Below are positions 1 through 13,000 of a DNA stretch of 64,000 nucleotides, piece after piece (within the stretch, counting starts at the first letter, position 1; every line of letters begins with the position of its first letter). Source of the stretch: Sambucus nigra (taxonomy: Eukaryota; Streptophyta; Magnoliopsida; Dipsacales; Adoxaceae); the NCBI GenBank assembly GCA_949130495.1, contig OX422207.1:374005868-374069867 (forward strand). Direction: 5' to 3'. Under the pieces are notes generated by a model. The model saw only the letters and a list, made by a program, of their open reading frames with translations. It ran no database searches and was not told the origin of the DNA. A program made the translations under genes and the position numbers.

Positions 1-335
1 CGGTGTCCCAACATCTGGATGAGGATGATGAATAGGAGTTCTAATGTCTTCTGGATCTAACTTCCCACATATCCGAGACTAACTTGATCCTTGTTCATTG
101 GCAAAAAGTTGTCCTGATTGTCATCTGGAGTGGCTTCTCAGGCAAAAACTTCTTTGAACCAAAAAGATAATGAGGGATTTTAGTGTATTGAGATCCGATT
201 TCAAAGGCATGTCTGAGGAACATTCTTCTTCAGTGGGTCATCCAAATGAAACTGTACTTACGTATATAATTTATTATATAGGTGGACTTATATCGGTGGT
301 CTGAGATGATAGATTGACTTGATTTATTCTTGTAG
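1..335 (+). other. Decayed flank of element Z, upstream of its antisense exon
   Basis: No open frame or recognisable domain. By position it should be the intron or upstream exon of the antisense gene of element Z, because the next base begins an exon homologous to the one in element E. The stretch ends in a pyrimidine-rich run and TTCTTGTAG, a good splice acceptor at 334-335. Confidence 0.35.
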
Positions 336-937
336 TCTGATGATCTCCTAGACCTTATGCCTGTGTTCCAAGATAATGATTACTTGGACTTTATGCTGGA
401 GGATGATGTTTCAGATCGAGATTAAACAACAATTATGATTGTTCGTCAAGCGTTACATAGATCAATGAGAAATTAAGGTGATCAAACAAAGAAGGTTACA
501 AGTCTCCAAGATGAGTTAGTAGACATACAAAATATTATTGGTGTTCTCCAAATGATAATGTTACTCTAAGGCTGGAGCTAGGTAAGATCGAGAAATCTTT
601 TGATAAAAGCGAGTTGATCAGGAAGGGGTTGCATCAGTGGGTCATTAAGTTGACTAATCGATTCGGAAAGCACCCTCGTGAAGTTTGGGAGGACAGTTAT
701 GATGAGGGTTGGATGGATGCACTAATCCAACTAGATGAGGCCGAATAAGTGGCTTATAAGTATAGATGGTTGAATGCCTTGGAGGTCCTCAAGGTACCCC
801 AGGACTCTCAAATCTGGTATTGGTATGGATTGGACTCCCCCTTTATTAGGATACCTCTAATTAGGAGCAAAGAGTCGTGGGTACCAATTAATGTGGTCCT
901 TATTGAAGGCAATACATTATTATCTAGTCAACCATGA
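336..937 (+). pseudogene. Remnant of the antisense gene (last exon) of element Z
   Basis: Broken reading frame whose translation matches the last antisense exon of element E (60289-59393, minus). Shared blocks include EVWEDSYDEGWMDA against QVWSDGYDQGWMEA, then a WLNAL/WLSAL segment, VPQDSQIWYW against VPRNSTLWYR, and a final WVPI/WIPI block. An acidic start (DDLLDLMPV) also lines up with the E exon (DVDDYIPV), and the acceptor TTGTAG is at the same place. Several stops lie in frame, for example before 749. The gene runs opposite to the pol of Z, as in E. Function is unknown; E suggests a coiled-coil C-terminal part. What I see is homology to E; the assignment to Z is inferred from layout. 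Confidence 0.7.
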
Positions 938-1639
938 CAACAATGATGAGTTTCTCCCTAATCTAAAGACTAATAGGGTGTCATATAGAGCTGGGATGTC
1001 AAGTGTTCTACAAAGATGATGTGATCTTCCCTTGAATTTTGTTCTTTTTTGTAATCGGCCAACTATGATCGATTTTTTCATTACTGAACATTTGAATGAG
1101 ATGAAAATAACTTTGTTTAATTTTTAATTTGTATTTTCATCCCCCCTTTGATATTTTTTCCTAACATGCATTTCTTGGTTTTACCTTTTAGGATGTGTCG
1201 TCGTACTAACATGAATGAGAATGCCTCTGTTCGTTGGTCAATCCACCCATTCAGGATTTTATCCGACCAATATGGTTGGATTTCTTAATGACTAAGGATC
1301 CGCCTATAGGTCTTTTTATTATTTGGGGAATGAAGTGTTTATTCGTGTTAATGATGGAGGAGTATTTAACTTTAAGATAATGACTAAGTTTAATCTAATT
1401 AACAAGGCATCACGATAGTAATTTGGTTAAATAGAAATAAGATAACTCACATTAACACTGGAAAATGAGTTGAAATAATCAATGTTAATTGTATTAAATA
1501 TACTGGTAACAAAATCAAGCACTAAATGTAAGAGGTTAATTAAAAAGTAATATATGACTAACAAATGAAATTACAAAAAAAAATATCAAGGTTGGAGGTA
1601 TTTCTAGTCTAGGGTATCTCACTTACCTCCATTGTTTCC
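938..1639. other. AT-rich decayed spacer of element Z
   Basis: No domain recognised. By analogy with E this lies between the end of pol and the antisense gene, so it is the former 3' untranslated part of Z. Confidence 0.3.
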
Positions 1640-2640
1640 AAATGGTAGGACCTTCAAGGTCATCTATGGTGACTCTGAATGGTCCTTACCAGTTGGGTCC
1701 TAACTTTCTTTTTGATGGCTTCCTTGAGCTATCAACAATCTTTCTTACGATATTATCTCTGACTTGAAACTTTCTCGGGTGCATGCCCTTATTATACTAT
1801 CTTAACCACTACTATTGGTAGGCTTTCAATCTTATAAAGGTTTGTTCTCTCCTTTCTTTCACCATATTGAGTTTTGCACTTATGATCTCATTGTTTAGAT
1901 TTCGATCATCCATTCTCGTTTTCATGGTTGGGAGTATGGACTCATGAGATATTATGTCTTCCATTACATAGGTTAAGGTTAAGGTATTTCCTCACTCGAA
2001 CTCCTTAGGGGTTTTTGGTACACCGAGAGGAAATAGTGGAGATCTTCCACCCATGGGACTTTTGCCTTTTCCATACTTTTCTTCATTCCATCAAGAACCA
2101 TTTTATTGCAAACCTTAGCTTGGATTTTTCTCTTATGGTAAGCTATAAAATGTCATAATATTTGACAGCATGGTTGTTGCAAAAATCTTGGAAATGGTCT
2201 ATCTCGAATTACATTCCGTTATCTGTGATTATCATTTTTTGTACACAAAAATGGGTTATGATGTTCCTCCAGATAATCCTATCATATCGACATCTCTTAT
2301 GTTCGCCAAATTTTCTTCCTCAATCTGCTTGGTGAAATAATCCATGCCGATCAGGAGAAGTTTCATATTTCTTGGTGTTATCGGCAGTGGACCCATAATA
2401 TTTAACCCACATTGAGTAAATGGCCAGGGGTTGGTAAAATACTTGAGGTCATTTGCAAACTGATAAAGTTGTGGTGATAAAAACTAACATTTCTTTCACT
2501 TATTTGCATAGAAGACAACATACTTTTTATATAAGGAAACCCCCTTTATTATCATGGATGTTAGAGATCTTCCACTATATTCAATTTCGTGAATTAATTC
2601 GTGCAACTCATATTAAACTTGGTCAACATTGTTAGGATGC
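1640..2640 (-). pseudogene. Integrase remnant of element Z
   Basis: Read on the minus strand this is the integrase of a Tat-type Ty3/gypsy element. Near 2390-2290 the translation gives MGPLPITPRN, LLLIGMDYFTK and LANIRDVDM, matching VGPLPTAADN, LLVATDYFTK and LANIRDADM of element E. An upstream piece (about 2610-2540) matches the zinc-binding part (GRSLTSMIIKGGF against GRSLAFRAMKEGF). A downstream piece (about 1830-1660) matches the C-terminal part (MHPRKFQVRDNIVRKI, KLGPNW, GPF). Integrase would insert the cDNA copy into chromosomal DNA. Many stops and frameshifts make it dead. The rest of this pol continues beyond the 28-kb insertion of O, at 31129 and above. Confidence 0.85.
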
Positions 2641-2691
2641 ACACATTATAAGTGTGGCCCAATAAAAGACCTTCGGTAGAGATTTCCTTCG

Positions 2692-2696
2692 AGTGA
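2692..2696. repeat. Target site duplication of O, left copy
   Basis: AGTGA directly before the LTR start TGTAGACACC. The identical five bases follow the 3' LTR at 31124-31128. Confidence 0.9.
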
Positions 2697-4726
2697 TGTA
2701 GACACCCCATTCTAAAGCCCCCTAACCTCTCCTTAGGTCCCTAGCACCTCCCGTCATCATTGTTAACCCAAGTCATACCCCGGGTATTGACCTGAAGGCC
2801 ATCGGGCACTCCCAAGCTCCGTTTGACCAAAATTACAACTCTTCGGCTTGAATGAGACTGAATGAATCTTCTAAGGGAAGTAAAACCCCTTTCCAACGGT
2901 CCGTCCCTTGCGCGATTCTGATTGACCATGCGAACGAACGACCCATTTTCCCCCGAAATTCGATCGGGAGGTCACCGGACGCTCCCAGGCTCCGTTTGAC
3001 CGAAGTCAACTCTTTAACTCAATCAAGAACGAATAAATATTTAAAGGACACGGAAACCCCTTTCCAACGGTCTGCACCGTGCGTGATTCTGACGTACGGT
3101 ACGGACGAACGATCCATTTTACTCCGAAAGGTCCCCGAATGCTTCCAAGCCTCGGTTAACCAAAGTCAACTCCCTGAAAAAGGTCAAACTCTTTGGAATG
3201 TCAAAGTACATCTACTAAACGTTCTTATGGTCCCCCCCCCCCGTGTGGGATTCTGACTTACCATGAGGACGAACGATCCGTTTACGTCCGAAGTTTCCTC
3301 GTCCAAAGGACCGATGAACGTTTCTAAGCCACATTTGACCCAAAGTTAGCTCCCGAACCTGGGAGCAGTCCCCGTGCACGATTCGAAGCAATGGTTTGCG
3401 CTCTACGACTGATTTTCCAAAAGAATCTGAAAGACACTGCCAAACGACAGGTTCCAAGCCATGCCTATTGGTAGTGTGCCTAAACACACCTACGGATTGG
3501 CAGGACTAGGGCTATACCGATCAACAATGCCCTGGTCCTATCAAAAAGAGGGCCTAACCTCAATCCAAGAGGGGGAAAATCAAAGATCCATCACTCTCAG
3601 CAAGCTCAGAAAACCCCTCTCGAAGTCAGCGTGATTCCCACATCCAAATCCCTTTCCAACCATCACTTTCTCATCATCCTTTTCATCAAACTTGGTGAAT
3701 TAACTACCCTTCGTCGTCATCCAAGTGCAAGGGCTTCTCTCCAACATTGAAGATCAAGCTCAAGATCTTCAAGAAGGTCCAATTTTCTCAATTCACTTCT
3801 TAAATTATCATAAATTTGCATTAACTTCTTTTATTACTTAGCACTTTCATTCTCTCATCTCACATATCCTAATATTTTTTTTAACAAGTATTATTTCACA
3901 TCTCTTATTTTCATAACAAATAAAACCCCCCAAAAAAAACAAGAAAAAGAGGGTTTGCTCATAAATTCCAAACAGGAATTCTCACACTTTTCTCACAACT
4001 AAAATACTTTTTTTACACACACACATAAAATAAGTCCCCGATTGGATATATGGGATAAACCCCACCCCTCATTTTGCATGCAAACTACATGGACTTTGAT
4101 GCCTCTATAGGCTACGTAGGCGTATCGAGATAAAACTCGAGACTCGAGTCCTATTCTTACCCTTTTTCTCAGTTTCAGTCTTCTCCAAATTCAACTCTCT
4201 TATATTCTATATATTTGTTCTTAGTGGCGTATTATTCCACATACGTTATCATTCCATTATAATGATCAACGCAAGGATAATCGCGTAAATCCTATTTTTT
4301 AATATTATTCTTAGGAACCTTCCTACGGATGACTCCCTTTATCTCTTCCATGATATGAGTCAAGGATTACTATCTCCACTATATATACACATGCACATAT
4401 GTCACGGGGAACTAATGGAAAATAGCAAAAATCCATGATAAACCGTAAGGGTGGAATGGGTACCTAACACCTCCCTATTTCGTAACTTAGCCTTCGGACC
4501 CTTATCGAATCATTTTGGTTTCGCATGTATCAGTATGTCTTTAGATGCTGTCCTTCGGGATGGCTCCCATTTTCTTTTGTCTATTTTGAGTAAAATTGTA
4601 TGGCGACTCTATCTCTCTACATTTTCACCTCATCAACGACGCCGGCCAAAGTTCTCCCGAGAGGGACGCGCGAGACCTAGGATCCTCCCTCTCACCCACC
4701 ACGAGGATCAAAAGGGGATGGCCACA
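2697..4726 (+). repeat. 5' LTR of O
   Basis: Starts TGTAGACACC and ends GGCCACA, immediately before the primer binding site. The partner at 29049-31123 aligns along its whole length with indels. A third, diverged start of the same LTR family lies at 50108. The LTR would hold promoter and polyadenylation signals; candidates are not sharp enough to name. Confidence 0.92.
2860..3420 (+). repeat. Degenerate tandem units of about 160-170 bp inside the LTR of O
   Basis: The block TTTCCAACGGTC, GTGCGTGATTCTGAC and GGACGAACGATCC recurs about every 160-170 bases (near 2890, 3060, 3220 and, weaker, 3375). The 3' LTR shows the same series near 29236, 29406, 29565 and 29742. The amplification therefore predates this insertion. 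Confidence 0.7.
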
Positions 4727-4727
4727 G

Positions 4728-4745
4728 TGGCGACTCTGCTGGGGA
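4728..4745 (+). other. Primer binding site of O
   Basis: TGGCGACTCTGCTGGGGA begins one base after the LTR. It resembles the tRNA-Arg-type primer sites reported for Ogre and related Tat elements; the tRNA identity is from memory of that lineage. Confidence 0.8.
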
Positions 4746-6027
4746 TAATTTTTCATCATTTTGAGGGCTAGACTCTATTTACATGGGCTTCATATTTGTT
4801 TATATTTTCCCCTATTTTGCATGTTCCCCTTTTTTTCGTGTGTACCTCATGCTTATGTTTCTATTCACAAACCTGTAGAAAATTCTCCATGTACACTTCA
4901 CACCACGTGCACATAGGATCACATATATCCTCATGTTACACGCATAACCCATACTTGGAATACCATTGGTACTAATACTTTACTCCCTGTTGGGCATGAT
5001 CAAGAAAGATACTCTCATCATAAGATACTAATAAGATAATTATGCATGATTCACACGATATCACCAAGGAGCATTATGATTGACCAAAATTTTGTCCAGT
5101 AACTGGAGGGTCCCTTCATGATGGGCGTTGGTCCGGTAGGGCGCAGTTAACCTAAGTGATATGACTCTCACCTTTCATTGGCCAAATACCTTCGACGTAT
5201 ATTGGACGGTTCCCCCGCATCGTACCACTTGACCAAAGTCATGACGGGATGCATATCGCAGGGAATTCATTCACGTAAGCCGAGTACATCTAATTCGATC
5301 TCACATGTACCGTCTCCACAAGGTATATAGTGAGGAAATTCACGTACACTCGGGTATATCAAATGGCTTGTCCTCACATACCGATTTCCCTCAAAAGCAA
5401 GGCATATATCTTGAAAGCCATGCCAAAGGGGGGAACCCTTTCCAATCCACCCAACCAAACTGCATACCCGCATATATAGGTGTCAAGCCTAGAACACACA
5501 TGTTATATTGTTGGTTTCAACCCAAAACTCTATCAAAATTTTGGGTCGGCCTACCGCCCAAATTTGTGCACATTTTTAAAACAGGACCCTGCCCGTGAGC
5601 CTAGTTAGAAGTCCAACCATAACTTTGCATATGTTGCAAACCCAACTTTTCCAAGCTTGGGACCCGTCCGGCATTTCATTTGGCATTTAGGATAATTTAA
5701 TACAAGTGAGAACATAATAATTATAATAATCATGCTGAGATCCGTCTCCCAAAAACATTTCTCCTTTCTTTATCAAAAATCCAAAAACACTTCTCTGTTC
5801 TTTATCAAAAATCCAAAACTATTTTGTTTTTCAATCTCAAAAAGAAAAAAAAATGTCAAAAATATTTTCATCCTTTTTCTCAAAAATAAATCCCATTTTG
5901 TGCCTTCTCAGGTCGATCGCACGCCATTGGCCTGGCTCCTTATTGGCTTCGGTCTTCATTCAAATCACCCCAGAATTCTGTCCGTTCCCCTACTACTTCT
6001 TCCGAGTCCGGTATCCATCCACTTTCC
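4746..6027 (+). other. Untranslated leader of O
   Basis: About 1.3 kb between primer site and the first gag codon. Short open frames (for example 5305-5598) show no family resemblance or coding character, so I find no equivalent of the extra ORF that some Ogre elements have before gag. The stretch before gag is pyrimidine-rich. Confidence 0.6.
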
Positions 6028-6350
6028 ATGGAGAACACATATCAAGTACCAGTTGTACAGAAAGATCTCATGACACTTTTAGCTGAGCTCGTGTCCAAGA
6101 TTGACAACCTTCAGACTGGGGTCCGAGAGATGCAACGAAACCAGATTCCCATTCCTCAAGAGCCTGAGGACCTATTACCTCGCACTATAGGTCCACCCGA
6201 GACTATCTATGTTCTCAAAGAATATCAACACGCTCCCCGTGTCCCTCCTATTAATGGGCCGCTGCCTGCCTAGCTTCCTATGCCTAACCTTACCCAGCCT
6301 GGGGCTAACTTGCCTATGATCGTTGATCCGAAAGAGGAAGAGTTGAACAA
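6028..6350 (+). pseudogene. gag of O, N-terminal part
   Basis: The frame starts at ATG 6028 with MENTYQVPVV and continues to the insertion point of T at 6351, with one in-frame stop at 6271-6273. The first 40 residues are amphipathic (LLAELVSKIDNLQTGVREM), followed by a proline-rich segment, as in Tat-lineage gag N-termini. Gag would form the cytoplasmic particle that packages element RNA. The frame resumes at about 15906 after T and its duplication are passed, which supports these being two halves of one gene. Confidence 0.75.
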
Positions 6351-8702
6351 TGTGACAACCCGTATATAATTATGATAAATTATATTTAAATTATACTTAT
6401 CTTATGTGATATGAATAACGTGTCATTAGTATATCTAATGTTAAGTTATTATGGTTAGCATAATTCTACTTTCATAAATCATGAATTGTCGAATTATTTA
6501 CAAACACAAGATTTGGTTATTTTTGATAGAAATGTTCCTGTTTAGGACTAGTTTTCACCCCTGTAATATTACAATTGACTTGAGGTGAAAACTAAATAGT
6601 TTTCGACATGTGAGTTAGGGTTTTAACACAACAAATGGTTCATCAAACGGATGTTCGAGTAAGAACTTAGGCCAAAATTACGAACAAGGGACAAACCTGT
6701 CAATTCCCTTAAGTGGTAAATTGTCTTTTGTTAAACCAAATGTTTTAATTTGATTGGATGGATTGGTAGGCAGCCTTGGCCGACTTAAAACTCCACATTA
6801 ACCTTATTTCTTCAGCAAATAAGTCCCTAGGTTCAGTTTGAGGTGTTATTAGATTGAGGAAAGAGAGTTAGAAGTTAAGGAAGAAAGGGTTACAAGGAAA
6901 ATCTAGGAAAACAATTCCAAGAAAATCTTTAAGGTGTTTCCAAGGTAATATTATGTGTTAATATTGTTTTAATATTCTATTATACTTATTTCAAAGTATA
7001 TAAATCGTGAAGTATTGATCCAAATTCCATCCTCCTTTGTGATAATATGTATTGGTTCATATGTGAGATAAGTGGTGTTATAGGTCATACTGCTTTGTAT
7101 TGAAACCCTTTGTATTCAAACTTGCATATCTCTTTATGTGCTTACTTGAATTCAAAAATTCCAATTTCATATGAAAATAGACTCATATATTCATATCACA
7201 TCCGAAAATTAGAATTTAACTCCTTATGGTTAGGCTTTAGTGATGGTTGCAAGTTGGTATATAGTTGTTGTTTATATATTTCATTTCGGTATTCCCTGAG
7301 TTTGGTCAAGATTTTGAGATAGCAAATGAAGTCCAGATATTATGAAACTTTAATTATGTACTACTCAGTATGTATAATGAATGTGTAATTAAAATCATGG
7401 AAAGTTATGCTGTAAAAAAATTATGAAAATTCTTGGAAGTCGAAGGAACAATAGAGGAGTTTGTAGGGCAGATTTCTTGTGTTGTAAAGAAATGGCCATA
7501 ACTTGCCCTAGGAAGCTTGAAAAATTACACCGCCACTTCTAACGGAAATAATATTAAGATATGTTTTCAGATTGATAAGCTTGGACACCTGTATGTGTAC
7601 TATTTATGAATATGGGATGGTTAAGTATGAAGGACAATAATTTGAGCCCATATTGCATATCTCATGAAAGAATGTTTTTATCTGATCTTTCCAAAGAGTA
7701 TTTTCAGTACATGTTTCTTGTTTATATACATTGAGAAGTATTCTTTAATAGTTACTTGGTTTTAGTTGTAAATTTCTTATGAGGTATGTTCTACGATTGA
7801 ATGTTCATAACTCTATCAACATATATACCATTGTTTCGACTTTACTCATGTTTCTTGGGATTCTACTTAAGTGGAATCATATTGTGGTTGTGTAGTCAGT
7901 GAAAGTACATAATTATAGTAAGATAATACTTATGATAGAGATTCAGTACTTCTTTAGTTGGATTAACAAGTGTAAGAGCAAATCAACCAAGTTCAGTTCC
8001 ACTAGAGGGAAACGGGAATACATAGTTGACAACCCAATGTAAGTGTACTTACTGAGATGATTTTGGATATGATGTATATGTATTATATGTTGAGATGTTA
8101 TGGCTTATTTAAAAGCCAAGAGATGTTGAGATGTTATGTCTTATTTAAAATCCAAGAGATGTTGAGATGTTATGGCTTTTTAAAAGTCAGGATATGTTGA
8201 GTTGCTATGCAATTCAGGAGATGTTAGGTTTTTAAAACCTATGGATATGCATATTGCCTACGGGTAGGAGATGTGGGGTTTAACAACTCCGGATATGTAT
8301 ATGGCCTAATTTGGCACAGAGATGTATATATTAATATGTTGAGATGTTAATATAGTACTTTTACTATATAGAGATGTAGTACATTCAATGAGTTTTTAAA
8401 CTCATGGTTTTATATGTTTACATTTTCAGGTTTTCCAGCTGCCACTGCCAGGTCTAGGAGGTTGAGTACCTAGAAGTAGGGTCTTGTTAGTTTTTTTTAT
8501 ACACTGCACTAGTTGTAATTAAGTTAAATGATATGTGAGTTCTGTTGAAATTATGTCTCCTTAAAACGATTGGATTTTTTTAATATTCCGCATTTTAACC
8601 TTGAAGTTGTTTCAATGTGTATTACCTAAATAATAAATAAATTATCATTGTGGTTTGTAAACTATTTAGTTAATTATATCCTAATGGGGTTAGGGGGTGA
8701 CA
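6351..8702 (+). repeat. 5' LTR of T
   Basis: Begins TGTGACAACCCG and ends GGGGGTGACA, 2352 bases, against 2350 bases in the partner at 13551-15900. The 3' third contains short A/G-rich repeats of the kind GAGATGTTATGGCTTATTTA (8090-8200). Confidence 0.93.
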
Positions 8703-8704
8703 AC

Positions 8705-8716
8705 TTGGTATCAGAG
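8705..8716 (+). other. Primer binding site of T
   Basis: TGGTATCAGAGC, complementary to the 3' end of initiator methionine tRNA, the usual primer of plant chromoviruses. It lies two bases after the LTR. Confidence 0.9.
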
Positions 8717-8881
8717 CTTTAGGTTTTTATATTCTGGGGTTAGAGAGTCTAGATATCGCAATGGCAGAAATAGCATTGTGTGGGTCATTTATATTAATTT
8801 GTGAGAAATACTAACCCTTATGTTGGAAATAAATGTTGTATTCTTGTTTCTTTAATTGTGGTTTATGACAGATAGTAAGCT

Positions 8882-9978
8882 ATGGAAGGAGCAAATGTTC
8901 ATGAGAGGGTGGATGAGGAGTCTTCAAATACAGTAAACCAACAAAATCCAAATAATGTAGAGGGGGTCCTGAACAACTTACAAATATGTAGAAAATGGCT
9001 CGTGCCATGACTTTAATGGAAGAAAAACAAAACATCTTTATGATGCAAATATCAGAACAATAAGCCAAGTAATTGGAGGATCAGACTTTGGCAAGAAGAT
9101 AAGGGAAATACACCGAGAGGATACGAATACTCTATACGAGAAGTATATCAAATTGAACCCCCCAGCATTCTCAGGTTCTGTAGATCCTTTAGAAGTTGAG
9201 GCTTGGGTCAGAGACACATAAACTATCTTCGGGGTGATGAATGTACCTGGCACACAAAAGGTAATTTTGGCTACTTTCATGTTAAAGGGCGAAGCTAAAT
9301 ATTGGTGGGAGTCTTCTAAACATTTATTGCTTACTCCAGAGGGATGTGAGGTAATTACTTGGGATTCCTTTATTAAAGTCTTATATGAAAAGGATTTTCC
9401 TCGCATGTATCGAAAGCAAAAAGAGAGATAATTTTTATCATTGACTCAGGGGAATATATCTGTCAGGGAGTATGAAACTAAATTCACATCTTTGTCTCGA
9501 TTTTCATTACATTTTTTACGTGATGAGGAGGATAAATGCACTAGATTTCAGGATGGGTTGAATTTGGTTATCAAATCTAGACTCACTTCACTTGAGATGG
9601 TAGATTATTCTTCCTTAGTTAACAAAGCTATGATGGGTGAAGGAGATGTTAACGATGCAATAAATAATAGGGAACAAAGGGGAAAGAGGAGTAGATTTGA
9701 TCCATCTCGGAAAAAGGAAGGCAATGTAGAATACTCAAAATAAGGGAGTCAAAGATTTCAGCGTGGTAGAGGGACTGGAAATTATGTTTAGAATAAGACA
9801 CCAACAGAATAGACAACATCAGAATGACAATAGGCAATCCAAGCCTGTTACATGCTATTTTTGCAAAGCTGGGGCCATATTAGTCCATATTGTCCCAAGT
9901 TAAAGGGGTAGAGTGTTATCACTGCCATCAAATTGGCCATACCAAAAAGAACTGTCCTATGCTAGTGGGAGGGATTCA
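8882..9978 (+). pseudogene. gag of T
   Basis: Capsid/nucleocapsid gene of the chromovirus. The start ATG at 8882 is the first after the primer site. The first 35 codons are in one frame, then a frameshift leads into the main frame. That frame has the typical gag core from about 9159 (LNPPAFSGSVDPLEVEAW, later ATFMLKGEAKYWW and FPRMYRKQKER). It runs to 9743 with stops near 9220, 9429 and 9741. Two zinc knuckles follow near 9855-9960. The second reads CYHCHQIGHTKKNC and fits C-x2-C-x4-H-x4-C. The first is frame-shifted after CYFCKAG. The product would bind and package RNA. Several breaks make it non-functional. Confidence 0.85.
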
Positions 9979-10078
9979 ATAAGCTACTACTAGTCGAGGC
10001 TCATCACCTGGAGGAACAGGGAGAGGAGGAGGTAGAGGACAGGCTAGTGGATCCAGGACTCCGGGAAGGATATTTTCT

Positions 10079-13000
10079 ATGACTTTACAGGATGCTCAAG
10101 CTACTCCAGAGGTGGTGATAGGTACATTTTCTGTCATGAACAAACATGCTTACTTGCTTATTGATCCAGGTTCTACTCATTCATTTGCAGCACTATCATT
10201 TACCATGAATTTGGGTAGATCATGTTCTTATCTAGAGTGTGGTTTATATATTTCTACACTTATGGGGGATGTGATGTTAGTGGAGCTTGTGTATAGAAAT
10301 TGTGTATTGTATATGGGGGAGAGGGAGTGGACCATTGATTTAATTCCACTACATATTCGAGATTTTGATATTATCTTGGGTATGGATTGGTTATCTTCCT
10401 ACCATGCATCAATTGACTGTTTTCGTAAGGAGGTTACATTTAATATGCCGGGGGAGGAAGAATTCAAATTTACTAGGGAAAGAAGTGTGGTTCCGAACTG
10501 TCTTCTTCCAGCCCTTCGAGCGAGGAAATTGTTAAATAAGGGTGGTCAAGGCTTTTTAGCATATATTGTGGATAAAAACAGGGAATTGAAAAAATTAGAA
10601 GATATCCCAGTCGTTAAGGATTTTACAGATGTGTTCCCAGATGAATTACCAGGATTGCCACCTAGCAGAGAGGTAGAGTTTACTATCGATTTAGTGCCTG
10701 GTACAACTCCAGTTTCTATTTCTCCATATAAAATGGCACCTCTGGAACTAAAGGAGTTAAAGATTCAACTGCAAGATTTGTTAGATAGAGGTTTTATTCG
10801 ACCCAGTGTATCACCATGGGGCGCTCCAGTACTATTTGTGAAGAAGAAAGATGGAACCATGCGACTCTGCATTGATTATCGACAGTTGAACAAGGTGACT
10901 ATTCGAAATAAATATCAATTGCCTCATATTGATGATTTGTTTGATCAATTACAGGGTGCTAAAGTGTTTTCAAAAATTGATTTGAGATCGGGTTATCATC
11001 AATTAAGGGTAAGATATTGTGACATTTCTAAGACAACTTTTCATTCTCGCTATGGTCATTATGAATTTTTGGTAATGCCATTTGGGTTAACAAATGCTCC
11101 TGCGGTGTTTATGGATTTAATGAATTGAGTATTTCACACTTTCATAGATTCGTTTGTGATTGTATTTATCGATGATGTTTTGATATACTCACCTAGCCAA
11201 GAGGAACATGAGAAGCATCTAAGAGTTGTATTGCAAGTTTTGCGAGATAGTCAATTGTTTGCGAAGTTTAGCAAATATGAGTTTTGGTTAAATCAGGTAG
11301 TATTTCTGGGGCATGTTGTTTCGGGAGATGGAATTTATGTTGACCCTAAGAAGGTAGAGGCAATTGTGCAATGGGAAAGACCGAGGAATGTAACGGAGAT
11401 AAGGAGTTTCTAAGGATTGGCTGGATATTATAGAAGATTCATAAAGGGGTTTTCATCTATAGACTTGCCGTTGACTAAATTGACCCAAAAGGAAGTGAAA
11501 TTTGTGTGGAGTGATGAATGTCAGCACAACTTTGAAAAGTTGAAAAATAGGCTAGTATCAGCTCTAGTTCTCACTGTTCCATCCAGCAGAGAAGGTTTTG
11601 TGATTTATACTGATGCTTCACATCAGGGTTTGGGTTGTGTTTTCATGCAACATGGAAAGGTAATTTCTTATGCATCTAGACAGTTGAAGACACATGAACG
11701 TAATTATCCTACACACGATTTAGAGCTTGCAGCTATTGTTTTTGCCTTAAAATTATGGAGACATCATTTATATGGAGAGACATGTGAAATTTTCACTGAC
11801 CATCAAAGTTTTAAGTATTTATTTACACAGAGAGACTTGAATTTGAGGCAGAGGCATTGGATAGAGCTGATTAAAGACTATGACTGTACCATTCATCATC
11901 ATCCAGGAAAGGCCAATGTAGTAGCAGATGCTTTGAGTCGAAAATCATCGGGGATTCTAGGTTGCATACAGTGCGCACGTGTGGGAAATATCCTTGACTT
12001 GGCATCGATGGGCATTGAATTAAGTTTTTCAAAAAGGGGAGGCTTATTAGCACATGTCATAGTGAGACCTTTATTGGCAGAACGCATAAGAAATTTACAG
12101 GCCAGTGATCTATTCCTTGAGAAGAAGAAACAAGATGTCTTAGAGGGTAAAAACAGTGACGTTGAAATTAAGAATGATGAATCGTTGTGTTATAAAAATA
12201 AGATTTGTGTACCGAATGATCCACCCTTAAATAAGGACATATTGGAAGAGGAACATAGTTATATTTACTCTATGCATCCAGGAGGTACGAAAATGTACAG
12301 AGATTTGAAAGAGTATTACTGGTGGAATAATATGAAATCTCAGATTGCAGAATTTGTAGCTAAATGTTTAGTATGCCAGCAAGTGAAGGCGGAGCATCAA
12401 AAGCCGACAGGATTATTGCAGTCATTGCCTATTCCAGAATGGAAGTGGGAACATATAACGATGGATTTTATTATAGGATTGACACGATCACCAAAGGGGC
12501 ATGATTATATTTGGGTGATTGTAGATCGATTGACAAAGTCATCTCATTTTCTTCCAGTTAAGACGACCTACACTGTTGACAAATATGCACGTATGTACGT
12601 TGATGAGATTATTTGTTTACATGGGGAACCAGTGTCAATTGTATCAGATAGATAACCAACATTAACTTCTAAGTTTTGGCCTCATTTACAAAATGCTAAG
12701 GGCACAAGTTTGAAGTTCAGCACTGCACTTCATCCACAAACCGATGGGCAATCTGAAAGGACGATTCAAATATTACAAGACATGTCATGAGCTTGTGTAT
12801 TTGACTTCAAAGGTAGTTGGGATGATCATTTGACATTGATGGAATTTTCGTATAATAATAGTTATCAGTCCACCATTGGTATGGCTCCGTATGAAGCTTT
12901 ATATGGGAGGAGATGTAGAACGCCTTTGTGTTGGGATGAAGTAGGTTAAAGGAAACTTTTGGATCCTGAATTGATAGATATGACAACTGAGAAGATCAAA

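Noticed and set aside
2741..3487. Open frames on both strands in the LTR of O (for example 2852-3256 and 3215-3487)
   Set aside because: They follow the internal LTR repeats; no family resemblance, and the 3' LTR copy of the frame (29202-29597) differs by indels.
7110..7322. Matching short frames in both LTRs of T (7110-7322 and 14309-14521)
   Set aside because: Both are the same LTR sequence; conservation reflects the repeat, not coding.
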